Source: CAVZRC01 sp963777695 (GTDB lineage Bacteria > Planctomycetota > Planctomycetia > Isosphaerales > Isosphaeraceae). Taken from it: a stretch of DNA of 64,000 nucleotides. The notes below the pieces were generated by a model. It did no database searches and was not told the origin of the DNA. It saw only the letters and a program-made list of their open reading frames with translations. The stretch is from the NCBI GenBank assembly GCA_963777695.1, contig CAVZRC010000001.1, forward strand, positions 310,001-374,000, read 5' to 3'. This document shows, piece after piece, positions 38,878 to 47,774 of this stretch; within the stretch, counting starts at the first letter, position 1, and each line of letters starts with the position of its first letter. A program made the position numbers and the translations under genes.

Positions 38878-39725
38878 ATGACACCGAGACTCGCCTGTGC
38901 CGACTTCACGTTCCCCCTTCTCCCCCACGACGGGTCGCTCGACCTGATCGCCATGCTGGGCTTCGAGGGGGTCGACATCGGCCTGTTCGAAGGCCGGTCG
39001 CACCTCTGGCCGTCGCGCGTCTTCGAGGACCTGAAAGGCTCGGCGCGCGAACTGGCCGACAAACTCGCCGGCCGAGGGCTCGCCCTCGCCGACCTCTTCC
39101 TCCAGACCGCGCCCGACTTCGTCTCGATCGCGCCCAATCATCCCGATGCGTCCGTCCGGCGCCGGGCGCGCGACTGGTACTCCCGGACGGTCGAGTTCGC
39201 GCTCGAATGTGGTTGTCGCCACGTCACGGCATTGCCCGGCGTCCTGTTCGAGGGCGAGCCCGAATCCGAGTCGACGCGACGATGTCACGACGAGCTGGCC
39301 TGGCGGTGCGAGACGGCTCGCGAGCAAGGCGTCGTCTTCTCCGTCGAGGCCCACGTCGGCTCGATCTCCCCGACGCCCGAATCGGCCGCGCGGCTCGTGG
39401 AGTCGGTCCCCGGGCTGACGCTGACCCTCGACTATACCCACTTCACGCGGAGCGGCATGGCCGACTCCGCGATCGAGCCCCTGATCGCTCGAGCCAGCCA
39501 TTTCCACGCCAGGGCGCCCGGCCCGGTCGGCTCCAGGCGTCGCTCAAAGAGAACGTCATCGACTACGGCCGCGTCCTCGACGTCATGCGGCAGGTCGGCT
39601 ACTCCGGATATGTCGGCGTCGAATACGTCTGGATCGACTGGGAACATTGCAACGAGGTCGATAACCTCTCCGAGACCATCCTGATGCGCGACCTGATCCG
39701 CAACCACCGAGGCCCAAAGCAATGA
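38878..39725 (+). CDS. Sugar phosphate isomerase/epimerase family (TIM barrel), frameshifted
   Basis: About 283 codons, xylose-isomerase-like TIM-barrel family. Segments: TFPLLPHDGSLDLIAMLGFEGVDIGLFEGR, ALECGCRHVTALPG, VFSVEAHVGSISPTPESAARL, LTLDYTHFTRSG and, in the other frame, GYSGYVGVEYVWIDWE. The frame changes near 39520 where one G appears missing (GARPGRLQASL is restored by adding it). ATG 38878 (MTPRLACADF) has a GGGAGG site 5-8 bases upstream and is preferred to the ATG at 38863. The stop overlaps the rhamnosidase start. Confidence 0.8.
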
Positions 39726-42700
39726 ATTGCCGATACGCCCTGGCCATGACGATCCTGCTGCTCCCATCCGGCTTCGCGGCGGCCGGCGCGACTTTGAGCG
39801 TGGAGGACCTCCGTTGCGAATACCTGGTCGATCCCCTCGGCATCGACGCCCGAGCCCCTCGACTGAGCTGGAAGCTCGTGGCGGTCCGGCCCGAGTCGAG
39901 GGGCCTGGCACAATCCGCGTACCAGGTCCTCGTGGCGCCGTCGGAGGCCGCATTGGGCGAGGACAAGGGCGCCTTCTGGGACTCCGGCAAGGTCGCGTCG
40001 AGCCGGTCGATTCATGTCGGCTATGGCGGCAAGCCGCTGGCCTCCCACGACGCCTGCTGGTGGAAGGTGCGCGTCTGGGATCGGGATGGCAACGTCTCGG
40101 CTTGGAGCCCGCCCGCGCGATGGACCATGGGCCTGCTCGACGCCCGCGACTGGACCGCCGGCTGGATCGGCAAGGACTCCGGCGAGGAGACAGACGCGAT
40201 GGTCTCCTTGTTGAAGGACGCGGCATGGATCTGGTATCCGGGCGGAAACTCGACCATCGGCGCGCCGATCGGCACGCGATACTTCCGCCGGTCGATCGAT
40301 GTGCCGGAAGGCCGTCGCATCCGCAAGGCGTTCCTGCTCGCGACGGCCGACGACGCGTTCGTCGCTTCCGTCAATGGCCGGTCGATCGGCGCCGGCCAGA
40401 GCTGGGCCGAGGTCAAACTGTTCGATGTGACCGGCCTCCTCCGGCCGGGCCGCAACACGTTCGCGGTCGCCGCCACCAATTCGCCGTCCCCGAACGTCAC
40501 CCCGGAGCATAACCCGGCCGGGTTCATCGGCATCCTGAAAGTCGAGTTCGAGGCCGGCGAGCCGCTCCTTTTTCCGACCGACGCGCACTGGCGGACGAGC
40601 GAGAAGGCGGTCGCCGGCTGGGAACAATCCGGCTTCGATGACGCTGGATGGAAGGACGCACAGATCTCGGGCGCGTCCGGCACGGCCCCCTGGGGCAAGC
40701 TTTCCGGCCCCGATCACCGACGCCTGCCGGCCCGGATGCTGCGTCGCGAGTTCCGGGTCGCCGGAGGCCTCAGACGGGCAACCGCCTCCGTCTGCGGCCT
40801 CGGCTTCTTCGACCTGCACCTGAACGGCCGGCCGATCGGCGATCAGCTCATGAATCCCGCCCTGACCGGTTATGACCGACGCGCCTGCTACGTCACGTTC
40901 GACCTGACGCGTGAGATCCATCCGGGCGCCAACGCCGTCGGCGTCGTACTGGGCAATGGGCGGTACTTCGCCCCTCGCCGCAGCGTGCCCGTCCCGACGA
41001 GGACATATGGCTATCCCAAGGTTATCCTCCAGATCCGCCTGGAATACGCCGACGGCTCGGTCGAGAACGTGGTAACCGACCGCTCCTGGCGGCTGACCGA
41101 CGACGGCCCGACCCGTGCCAACAACGAGTACGACGGCGAGGAGTACGACGCCCGACGCGAGATGCCGGGCTGGTCGCTCTCAGGCTTCGACGATTCCCGA
41201 TGGTCGCCCGCGTCGATCGTCAAGGCGCCGGGCGGGACCCTCGAAGCCCAGATGATCGAGCCGATCCGCGTCTGCGAGGTCCTCAAGCCGGTCGCCCTGA
41301 CCAACCCCAGGCCGGGCGTCTTCCTGGTCGACTTCGGACAGTCCTACTACGGCTCCGTGCGACTGAATGTCTCGGGGCCGGCGGGGACCGAGGTCCGTTT
41401 GCACACGTCATTCAACGTGACGCCCGACGGCCTGCTCAACGCCGGCAACGACCGCAGCGCGATCAACACCGATATCTACACACTCAAGGGCGAGGGCGTC
41501 GAGACCTGGAGCCCTCGGTTCAAGGGCAACGCGACCCGCTACGTCCAGGTCGAAGGCTTCCCGGGCACGCCAACCGCCGACAACTTCGAGGGCCTGGTGA
41601 CCCACACCGACATGGAGCCCGTCGGCCGATTCTCCTGCTCCAACCCCCTGATCAACCGGGTCTACCTGAACGGTCGCTGGGGCACTCGGATGCAGAACCG
41701 GAGCGTCCCCATGGAGCCCGACCGCGACGAGCGGATGCCCTGGTCGGGCCATCCGGCCAAGACCTCCGAGAGCGAGGGCTTCGCCTTCAATGTCGCGAGG
41801 TTCTACGACCACTTCCTCCACAATTATCGCGCCCACCAGGCCGACGACGGCAGCCTCCAGGAGATCCTCCCCCCCTACTGGACCTTCAACTCCAGGGACA
41901 TCATCTGGCCGAGCGTCATCACGGTGATCCCCGACTGGTACTACAATTTCTACGGCGATTTGCGCCCGCTGGCCGACAACTACGAGTGCATGAAACGCTG
42001 GGTCCTCTTCCACCGGAAGTCCTACCAGAAGCCGGATTACACGATCGACTACTGCAACTACGGAGACTGGGTTGACGGCTCCTGGATCAAGGGCACGCTC
42101 GACAAGCGGACGACTTCCCGGCCCTTGATGTCAACGGCCTATTACTATAACAACTGCCGGATCGTCGCCCGCGCCGCGCGGCTGCTGGGAAAGACTGACG
42201 ACGCCAGGCAGTTCACCGACCTGGCGGACAAGGTGAAGGCGGGCTTCAACGCGCGATTCTTCGATGCCGCCACGCACAAGTACGAGAGCGCGACCCAGGG
42301 ATCGTACGTCTTCCCCCTGGCATTCGGCCTGGTCCCCGAGGATCACCGAGCGAAGGTGATCGCCAACCTCGTCGACGAGATCCAGGTCAAGCACAAGAGC
42401 CATACATCGGTGGGCCTGGTGGGCATGCAATGGTTCATGCAGACCTTGACCGATGCCGGTCGCGCCGACGTGGCCTACACGGTCGCCACCCAGACGACCC
42501 GGCCGAGCTGGGGCTACATGGTGTCGAAGGGTGCCACGACGGTCTGGGAGCGATGGGACACCGACACCCAGGACGGCGGCATGAACGGCGAGAGCCAGAA
42601 GATCCTGTCGGGCAACCTGGAAGCCTGGATGTACCAGACGCTCGGCGGCATCAACTACGACCCCGAGCACCCCGGGTTCGAGCACATCATCCTGCATCCC

Positions 42701-42997
42701 CGGCCCGTCGGCGACCTGTCCTGGGTCGAGTCGTCACATCGGTCGATGTATGGAAAGATCGTCAGCAACTGGAAGAAAGAGGGAGGAGCCATCCTCTGGG
42801 CGATTGCCGTGCCGCCGAATACGACGGCGACCGTCTACGTGCCGGCCGGGGACGCATCGGCCGTGACCGAAGGCAACCGGCCGGCTGGTCAGGCCAAGGG
42901 CGTGCGATTCCTTCGGATGGAGGCTGGCGTGGCGGTCTACTCGATCGGCTCCGGGACGTACGCGTTCCGCTCGTCCTTGGGAGCGATCGGAGGTTGA
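39722..42997 (+). CDS. Alpha-L-rhamnosidase (GH78), exported
   Basis: A 1091-residue GH78 enzyme that releases terminal L-rhamnose from glycosides or polysaccharides. It has a signal peptide (LAMTILLLPSGFAAAGA), an N-terminal rhamnosidase domain (RCEYLVDPLGIDARAPRLSWK), carbohydrate-binding-like beta domains, and the (alpha/alpha)6 barrel with EPDRDERMPWSG (catalytic acid region) and TTVWERWDT (second acid). C-terminal part: NYDPEHPGFEHI and PVGDLSWVESSH. It overlaps the preceding gene by 4 bp, so it is the last gene of the sugar operon, making an outer enzyme for inner catabolic ones. Confidence 0.95.
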   Translation: MNCRYALAMTILLLPSGFAAAGATLSVEDLRCEYLVDPLGIDARAPRLSWKLVAVRPESRGLAQSAYQVLVAPSEAALGEDKGAFWDSGKVASSRSIHVGYGGKPLASHDACWWKVRVWDRDGNVSAWSPPARWTMGLLDARDWTAGWIGKDSGEETDAMVSLLKDAAWIWYPGGNSTIGAPIGTRYFRRSIDVPEGRRIRKAFLLATADDAFVASVNGRSIGAGQSWAEVKLFDVTGLLRPGRNTFAVAATNSPSPNVTPEHNPAGFIGILKVEFEAGEPLLFPTDAHWRTSEKAVAGWEQSGFDDAGWKDAQISGASGTAPWGKLSGPDHRRLPARMLRREFRVAGGLRRATASVCGLGFFDLHLNGRPIGDQLMNPALTGYDRRACYVTFDLTREIHPGANAVGVVLGNGRYFAPRRSVPVPTRTYGYPKVILQIRLEYADGSVENVVTDRSWRLTDDGPTRANNEYDGEEYDARREMPGWSLSGFDDSRWSPASIVKAPGGTLEAQMIEPIRVCEVLKPVALTNPRPGVFLVDFGQSYYGSVRLNVSGPAGTEVRLHTSFNVTPDGLLNAGNDRSAINTDIYTLKGEGVETWSPRFKGNATRYVQVEGFPGTPTADNFEGLVTHTDMEPVGRFSCSNPLINRVYLNGRWGTRMQNRSVPMEPDRDERMPWSGHPAKTSESEGFAFNVARFYDHFLHNYRAHQADDGSLQEILPPYWTFNSRDIIWPSVITVIPDWYYNFYGDLRPLADNYECMKRWVLFHRKSYQKPDYTIDYCNYGDWVDGSWIKGTLDKRTTSRPLMSTAYYYNNCRIVARAARLLGKTDDARQFTDLADKVKAGFNARFFDAATHKYESATQGSYVFPLAFGLVPEDHRAKVIANLVDEIQVKHKSHTSVGLVGMQWFMQTLTDAGRADVAYTVATQTTRPSWGYMVSKGATTVWERWDTDTQDGGMNGESQKILSGNLEAWMYQTLGGINYDPEHPGFEHIILHPRPVGDLSWVESSHRSMYGKIVSNWKKEGGAILWAIAVPPNTTATVYVPAGDASAVTEGNRPAGQAKGVRFLRMEAGVAVYSIGSGTYAFRSSLGAIGG

Positions 42998-43036
42998 GGC
43001 GAAATTTCGAAGGTCTGACGATAGAATGGATGATGC

Positions 43037-43369
43037 ATGTCGAGTCCAGGTGCGGTCGATCCCAGGTCTCTGAATGTTGTTGGTTCGACCCAACCCGAGT
43101 TGTTCGACGGCACCATTCAGGCGATGCGCGTGCAGCTCAGGAACGACTCCGTCTCTTTCTGGAAGCAGTCACTGAGCCAGGACGGGCCCATCGAGATCTG
43201 GGAGATCAACGGCCAGCGTTACCTTTACAATGGCAACCATCGATGGCAAGCCGCCGTGGAGGAAAGTGTCACGATCCCGGCCGAGAACATCAGGATCATC
43301 GACAAGACCGCGAGCCAGATCCCTACCTGGCTATTCCATCAGATGCAACGCCTTCCCGGAACGAAGTGA
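43037..43369 (+). CDS. ParB-like-fold toxin-domain fragment
   Basis: A 110-residue protein with QRYLYNGNHRWQAAVEE, a NGNHRxxAA pattern shared by ParB/sulfiredoxin-fold toxin domains at the ends of secreted polymorphic toxins, and a C-terminal PTWLFHQMQRLPGTK. It has no delivery or repeat region, so it looks like an orphan toxin module or a small stand-alone protein. The next gene, 43 bp away, resembles an immunity protein, which supports the reading. Assignment is tentative and function is not shown. Confidence 0.5.
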   Translation: MSSPGAVDPRSLNVVGSTQPELFDGTIQAMRVQLRNDSVSFWKQSLSQDGPIEIWEINGQRYLYNGNHRWQAAVEESVTIPAENIRIIDKTASQIPTWLFHQMQRLPGTK

Positions 43370-43412
43370 ACATTCCCCGCGGACGTAAGCTCGCGAGTGC
43401 GGAAAGACGATC

Positions 43413-44051
43413 ATGGAACACTTACACCTTCGCTTCTTGATCGCCTGCCATGAGTCGGTCGTCCGACGAGCCCCGCTCCTCGCAGATCTTGCGGACTCGC
43501 TCGGCGTCCGAACGGAGGAGTTGTTCTACCTCTGGGCGGAGAGACGATGTAAGCAACATGGCGTCTTCCGTGCGGGTGAGTGGTCCTATTTTTTCCACGG
43601 CTACGAGTGCGACTTGAGTCACGTCGCCGACGGACGATTTCTCAGGGCCGATTTCGGACCCCACGGGAATACCGAGACCTTCACATCGTGGGGAGTGTCC
43701 CAGTTCGTGATGACCTCGAAAAGCCCCTGGCCCGATTTCGGAGATTTGAAGGAATTCCTTAGCAACGGTCACCCCCCCTACGACGAGCATTCGGCGTCGC
43801 TCGAGCGGGCTGGACCTCTCTGCGATCATCTCGAGCGGACCGGCCTGATCGAGTCGGCGGATCGAGAGCTCCTGGCCCTTTCCGAACGCCACACGACCCT
43901 CAATCCCGAGGGCATCCCGACTCTCCGTTTGCCCGAAGGCACGCCGGATCGAGTCTACTTCGACATCTCCGTCGCTCGACGGAAGGTCATCTCGGAAGCG
44001 GGTAAGCGGGTGATCGCTTCGTGTGCGGAAGAGGCACTCGTCAGAACATGA
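43413..44051 (+). CDS. Putative immunity-type protein (DUF6896-like)
   Basis: A 212-residue protein with GEWSYFFHGYECDLSHVADGRFLRADFGPHG and ETFTSWGVSQFV, a pattern I associate with DUF6896-type proteins predicted as immunity partners of polymorphic toxins. The C-terminal 60 residues (LRLPEGTPDRVYFDIS...) are less clear. It follows the small toxin-like gene by 43 bp on the same strand. Memory-based family call; the immunity role is inference from neighbourhood. Confidence 0.55.
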   Translation: MEHLHLRFLIACHESVVRRAPLLADLADSLGVRTEELFYLWAERRCKQHGVFRAGEWSYFFHGYECDLSHVADGRFLRADFGPHGNTETFTSWGVSQFVMTSKSPWPDFGDLKEFLSNGHPPYDEHSASLERAGPLCDHLERTGLIESADRELLALSERHTTLNPEGIPTLRLPEGTPDRVYFDISVARRKVISEAGKRVIASCAEEALVRT

Positions 44052-44266
44052 AGGCATGAATTCTGTGCAATAGGGGTGCGAAAACCAGAGCAAACACCAC
44101 GTCTCATTCGGATCCGGACGACGGCGCCCGGCCTCAATCGCACTGGTTCGTGGTCCGCATCGCCCCGCACTCCGGGGAGATCTGGTAGATGATCTGGAGG
44201 CTGCCACAATTCGTCCCCCAGAGTCCACGAACCCTCTTGCCTCGGCCCAATCTCGGGAGATCACCC

Positions 44267-44295
44267 TTGACACGGACGGCTATTTGGTTTACAGT
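44267..44295 (+). promoter_or_regulatory. Sigma-70-type promoter of the marR gene
   Basis: TTGACA at 44267-44272, a 17-bp spacer, and TACAGT at 44290-44295. Expected transcription start is near 44302, two bases before the ATG at 44304, so the message would be almost leaderless. Seen in sequence; activity not known. Confidence 0.55.
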
Positions 44296-44303
44296 TCAAC
44301 GAT

Positions 44304-44783
44304 ATGAGCCAGGATACGAAGCACGAGCGCTGGTCGCTGCCGGTCCTGAACGAGGACCCGCGGGGTTGGGAAGCCAAGGTGATCACCACCTTGCTACGCT
44401 TCGATACCCGGCTGGAACGGCGCATGGCCGAGGCGCTCGCGGTACATGGCCTGACGCTGCCCCAGTTCGACGTCCTGGCCACCCTCTCGCACGGCGAGGG
44501 GATCACCCAGCAGGAACTGGCCGAGCTGTTGCTGGTCACGAAGGGGAACGTGGTCGGGCTCATCGACCGCGTGAGCGCGGCCGGATGGGTCGAGCGACGC
44601 CCCGATCCGGAGGATCGTCGGGCCAATCGTCTCTACCTGACCGACCCCGGTCGCCAGCGACTGGCCGAGGCTTGGCCATGCCAACTCGCCATCGGTCGCA
44701 AGGTCTTCGGTACGTTGACCGAGGGCGAGCTCCGGCTGATGACCGAGCTGCTCGAGCGGCTCGAAAATGCGATTCGCGACTGA
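44304..44783 (+). CDS. MarR family transcriptional regulator
   Basis: A 159-residue winged-helix dimer regulator. The family pattern is clear: LTLPQFDVLATLSHGEGITQQELAELLLVTKGNVVGLIDRV, ERRPDPEDRRANRLYLTDPGR and the C-terminal dimer helix. MarR proteins bind palindromes and are released by phenolic ligands or oxidants. No good Shine-Dalgarno precedes ATG 44304, in keeping with a near-leaderless transcript from the promoter at 44267. A DoxX-type gene 200 bp downstream on the same strand is the likely partner or target. Confidence 0.92.
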   Translation: MSQDTKHERWSLPVLNEDPRGWEAKVITTLLRFDTRLERRMAEALAVHGLTLPQFDVLATLSHGEGITQQELAELLLVTKGNVVGLIDRVSAAGWVERRPDPEDRRANRLYLTDPGRQRLAEAWPCQLAIGRKVFGTLTEGELRLMTELLERLENAIRD

Positions 44784-44981
44784 TTGCGAGCCGGGCCCGG
44801 CTGGATCGGAATCGCCCACCAAGGACTGGCCCCTGGGAATCCGGATGGGATAGGGTTCGACCTTGCCCCTTACAGAAAGGTTGAAGGATCGACCGTCTCC
44901 AGACGAACTTTCTGGAGACGAATCCGTCCGTTCGACCGGGGCGTTAGAGAAGTCGCGGCCGGTCCTTTGTTCCCGGGGAGA

Positions 44982-45398
44982 ATGGCGATGTCGACCGTGC
45001 CAGATCTTGTGCAAGCGAGCAACAAGTCGGGCCGCGCGACGGACATCGCGCTGTGGTCGCTCCAGGTCTTATTGGCCGCGGCGTTCCGGATGGCCGGGGC
45101 GTCGAAACCGGCCGGGGGCGAGATGATGGTGAACGAATTCGAGGCGATCGGCCTGAGCCAGTGATTCCGCTACCTGACCGGCGGCCTGGAGATCGCCGCG
45201 GCTGTGCTGCTTCTGATCCCCGGCAAGAGTGGTTATGGAGCCCTCTTGCTGTTGCCGATCATGATCGGCGCGGCAATGGCGCACATCGTCGTCTTCAAGC
45301 ACAGCCCGGCACCGCCGCTGGTGCTGCTGGCGCTGGCGGCCGTTGTGGCTTGGAGGCGGCTGGTGCGACCCCAGACGGCCACGACATCCGTCGCGTGA
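44982..45398 (+). pseudogene. DoxX-like membrane protein with internal TGA
   Basis: Codes for about 138 residues of a four-helix DoxX/DoxD-like protein, interrupted by one in-frame TGA at 45162-45164. The two parts read GEMMVNEFEAIGLSQ then stop then FRYLTGGLEIAAAVLLLIPG in the same frame, and relatives have QWFRYLTG here, so the TGA replaces a Trp codon (TGG to TGA). Helices: DIALWSLQVLLAAAFRM, LTGGLEIAAAVLLLIPG, ALLLLPIMIGAAMAHIVVF and LVLLALAAVVAWRRL. ATG 44982 has CGGGGAGA just upstream. It follows a MarR regulator, the usual DoxX setting. It is a point-mutated gene or a sequence error. Confidence 0.7.
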
Positions 45399-45562
45399 CA
45401 TCGGGCAGGCAAGTAAAGAGCGGGGGAGCGCCCTCCTCCGACGCACATGTCCCTCCGCGTCCATCGCGATCGGAACCGCCCTGCCCAATTCTCCCCCGGC
45501 GGCCGATCTGGAGACCTCCTCCATCAGGGCGTGGGTGAGAAGCGATCTTGTGTCGAGAAGGT

Positions 45563-45590
45563 GGTTGCGGCGAGACTACTCGTCGCAACC
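45563..45590. terminator. Bidirectional terminator between convergent genes
   Basis: A 12-bp stem (GGTTGCGGCGAG at 45563-45574 with CTCGTCGCAACC at 45579-45590, one G-U pair) with a 4-nt loop, followed by ATCTGGTTTT. It lies between the DoxX gene (plus) and the HTH gene (minus), which converge here. Confidence 0.65.
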
Positions 45591-45630
45591 ATCTGGTTTT
45601 CAATCGCAAAGTCACGCTTTGCGACCATCC

Positions 45631-45912
45631 TCAACTACCGGAACTCGAGTCACGATCCAGAAATCGCTCGCCCCGGCCGGTGAGCAGCCAGTGGGGATGC
45701 GCACGCGTCAGTTCGATGAAATGCAGGATCGTGGGCGCCGGGATGGTGCAACCGCTCTCGTAGTTGTGCAGGGTACGGAATGGGATCTCCAGGGCTTCCG
45801 CCAGGAGCGGGCCGCCGTTCTTGCCGTAGAGATCGATGCGAATTTCGCGAATCCGTTCGGCCAAGCCCATCTTGAGAGTTTGCCACTCGGAACTGCGAAG
45901 AGGTTTTTCCAT
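45631..45912 (-). CDS. Small HTH (XRE-like) DNA-binding protein
   Basis: A 93-residue protein. LAERIREIRIDLYGKNGGPLLAEALEIPFRTLHNYESG is a helix-turn-helix of XRE type, and TILHFIELTRAHPHWLLTGRGERF is the next conserved stretch. This short layout is common in Isosphaeraceae-like genomes and likely acts as a small repressor. ATG 45912 (MEKPLRSSEW) is chosen; the frame stays open upstream to 46311 but the extra part is not convincing. Target unknown. Confidence 0.75.
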   Translation of the reverse strand: MEKPLRSSEWQTLKMGLAERIREIRIDLYGKNGGPLLAEALEIPFRTLHNYESGCTIPAPTILHFIELTRAHPHWLLTGRGERFLDRDSSSGS

Positions 45913-46552
45913 GGAGTGATCGTGTCCCCCATCTAGGGAGAATCCTCGAATGATGGCTACTTCGTGAATCCGCCGCGATTTTGCAATCCTTGCGAGGCAG
46001 AGACTTACGACGTCAGGTCCGGAGAACGACTTGCGCTGCAGACATCGAACGCCCGACGCTTGGTTATGGCCGACGAGTTTAATCTTTCCGATGCCGAGAT
46101 ACAAGACGAGTCGTGCGAATTCAACAGGGAAATTTGGAGGCGAGAAAATCGGTTGTGTGGATTCTTCCGAAGGTGAGGGCCTCATCCCGAACCCATTCGA
46201 TATGATTCTGATTTTAGTTTGGCGTACTCCCCTGAGAGGCTGTCTGGAAAGGCCGTCCAGAGCCCTGAAGGGGCGATCTCCTAATGTCCAGGGTGTGTAC
46301 TCCAGGAACACGCGATGCCGGAATCGGCGGGTCCGAGCCCCGAAAGGCCGACACGACAGGGCAAGTGGTCCGCGTATAACTCGTGGATTTTCAATGGCTT
46401 AGGACGACGTGCGGAGGGGGCGTACGAAAATTCGGGAAAAAACTCATCGAGTCTGTCGCGAAGGGAGACGGATTCCGGTGACTTACATCGGAGCCGACGA
46501 GAGCCGATGAGACGGCTCGGGAAAAGACCTGTTCGCGATTGGGGTCAAAGAC
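45913..46552. other. 640-bp gene-poor region with a degenerate repeat
   Basis: No real gene. The left part is the probable promoter area of the HTH gene and is less GC-rich. A degenerate dispersed repeat lies at 46258-46365 (separate entry). Open frames on either strand lack family features. Confidence 0.5.
46258..46365. repeat. Degenerate dispersed repeat with paired GAGCCC(T/C)GAA(G/A)GG(G/C)CG
   Basis: Two near-identical 16-mers, GAGCCCTGAAGGGGCG at about 46259 and GAGCCCCGAAAGGCCG at about 46335, lie 75 bp apart with GTCCAGGGTGTG between. I recall this style of repeat (translating as RALKGR...) as widespread in planctomycete and related draft genomes. Resemblance from memory; only the paired motif is seen here. 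Confidence 0.45.
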
Positions 46553-47161
46553 GTGTTGCCGACTCAAGAGCTGATCGACGACCTTGCGGAGCGGATCGAG
46601 CGAGCCTATACCCTGCGACGCCCGAGTTGGTGTCGCGGTTGCTCAACGCGACGCCTCTGGTCGGCGGCGGCCCTTCGACTCTGGCAGGCCCACGTGGACG
46701 ACCCTCGGTTGCCCCTCGACTGCGAGCTCTATGTCGCCTCTCAGCCGATCAAGGAGTCGCTGAGCGATCCTTGGTCGGAGCTGGCCCAGCCGTCGGCCGC
46801 TCGCCGCTTCCGTGTCCGGGTCACCCGGATCGTTGGCCGCCTCCGCCGCGAACTCGCGGGGGAGGTTCGTCTCGCGGAGCGTTTGATGCGGAAGGAGGGC
46901 GCGAGCCATCTCTCGACCATGCCGCCGAGCCATCGGATCTCTCCGCTGGGATACTACATCGCGGCCCAGCGGGCCGGGCTGCCCGGGTTAGCCGACCGTT
47001 TCGCCGCCGGTGCGGCCGAGCAACATCGTTCCTGCCCCCTCTATCAATACGCGAGCATCTCCTTCCTCTCGGCCGATCTCTACCCTGCCGGGAAATCCGT
47101 CGGCGGGGAGCCGCCCGAACGCGGAATCCGCTGCACGAAATCCCTCATCGTCATGAATTAG
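46553..47161 (+). CDS. Planctomycete-type hypothetical protein, frameshifted near the start
   Basis: About 202 residues with no known family I can name. The main frame reads QAHVDDPRLPLDCELYVASQPI, DPWSELAQPSAARRFRVRV, RRELAGEVRLAERLM and then SPLGYYIAAQRAGLPGLADRFAA. Near 46614-46660 the expected ATPELVSRLLNATP lies in another frame, so two one-base errors probably bracket it. The start is GTG 46553. The DPWSEL and LFVASQP-like pattern recurs in other Isosphaeraceae proteins I remember, so it is a real, lineage-specific gene of unknown role. Confidence 0.6.
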   Translation: MLPTQELIDDLAERIERAYTLRRPSWCRGCSTRRLWSAAALRLWQAHVDDPRLPLDCELYVASQPIKESLSDPWSELAQPSAARRFRVRVTRIVGRLRRELAGEVRLAERLMRKEGASHLSTMPPSHRISPLGYYIAAQRAGLPGLADRFAAGAAEQHRSCPLYQYASISFLSADLYPAGKSVGGEPPERGIRCTKSLIVMN

Positions 47162-47486
47162 ATCGGCCAGCCCGGTCGAAAGCCTGGACGCCTCCTCATC
47201 TTCGGAATCGAAGCGCACACACCATCCACGAATCCAGTTTGTACGGCCCGTCGTTGAAGTCGTCAATCGGTTTCGCCGAAAAAAATAACGGGTATCTGGC
47301 CCTCTGACCCGATCCGCGGGCAGCTCAGCTGCCGTGCCCCCACCTCTCTCCGCTCGGCCGGCCCAGTCCGGCCCTTGCCGTAACTTGCCGCTTCCACGAC
47401 CATTCCGGGTGTTTGCAGCGCCTGCATCGCCGTTTCGCCCCTCGATACCGATCGCACTTTTTCCCCTCATCTGAAGGAGATTGTCC
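47162..47486. other. 325-bp intergenic region
   Basis: Contains a short A-rich run at 47277-47289 and then GC-rich, mostly non-coding sequence ending in GAAGGAGA, the ribosome site of the small gene at 47487. No gene, repeat or hairpin identified. Confidence 0.5.
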
Positions 47487-47774
47487 ATGCGTACGCGCCG
47501 ATCTTTCCAGCCGACCCTCTACGGTATGCCCGCTCGTATCGCCCCCTCCGCCGGGATGCTCCACACGGTGGTCGCATCCGTGTCAACTGTGGCGAATGGG
47601 GCGACTTTGACGTCGCATGCTTCCGGCGTTTCGGTCCAGGCTAGGGCCTCCTCCCATGGGTCTTCGGGAATCCAGGTCAACGATAGTACCGATCCGTCGG
47701 ACACGCCTACCGGGGATGGTACCACCCAGGTGATCATCCAGCCGGTCACCGTCGCGACGACTCAGGTGTGCTGA
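47487..47774 (+). CDS. Small Isosphaeraceae-type protein
   Basis: A 95-residue protein beginning MRTRRSFQPTLYGMPARIAPSAGM, an opening I recognise as typical for short proteins of this bacterial group. The rest is Ser/Thr/Val-rich low complexity (TDPSDTPTGDGTTQVIIQPVTV) and ends with a single Cys. GAAGGAGA lies 7-14 bases before ATG 47487. No membrane segment. Function unknown. Confidence 0.55.
   Translation: MRTRRSFQPTLYGMPARIAPSAGMLHTVVASVSTVANGATLTSHASGVSVQARASSHGSSGIQVNDSTDPSDTPTGDGTTQVIIQPVTVATTQVC

Noticed and set aside
43037..43369. Chromosome-partition ParB gene
   Set aside because: Too short, without a helix-turn-helix or CTP-binding region; only the small ParB-like motif NGNHRxxAA is present.
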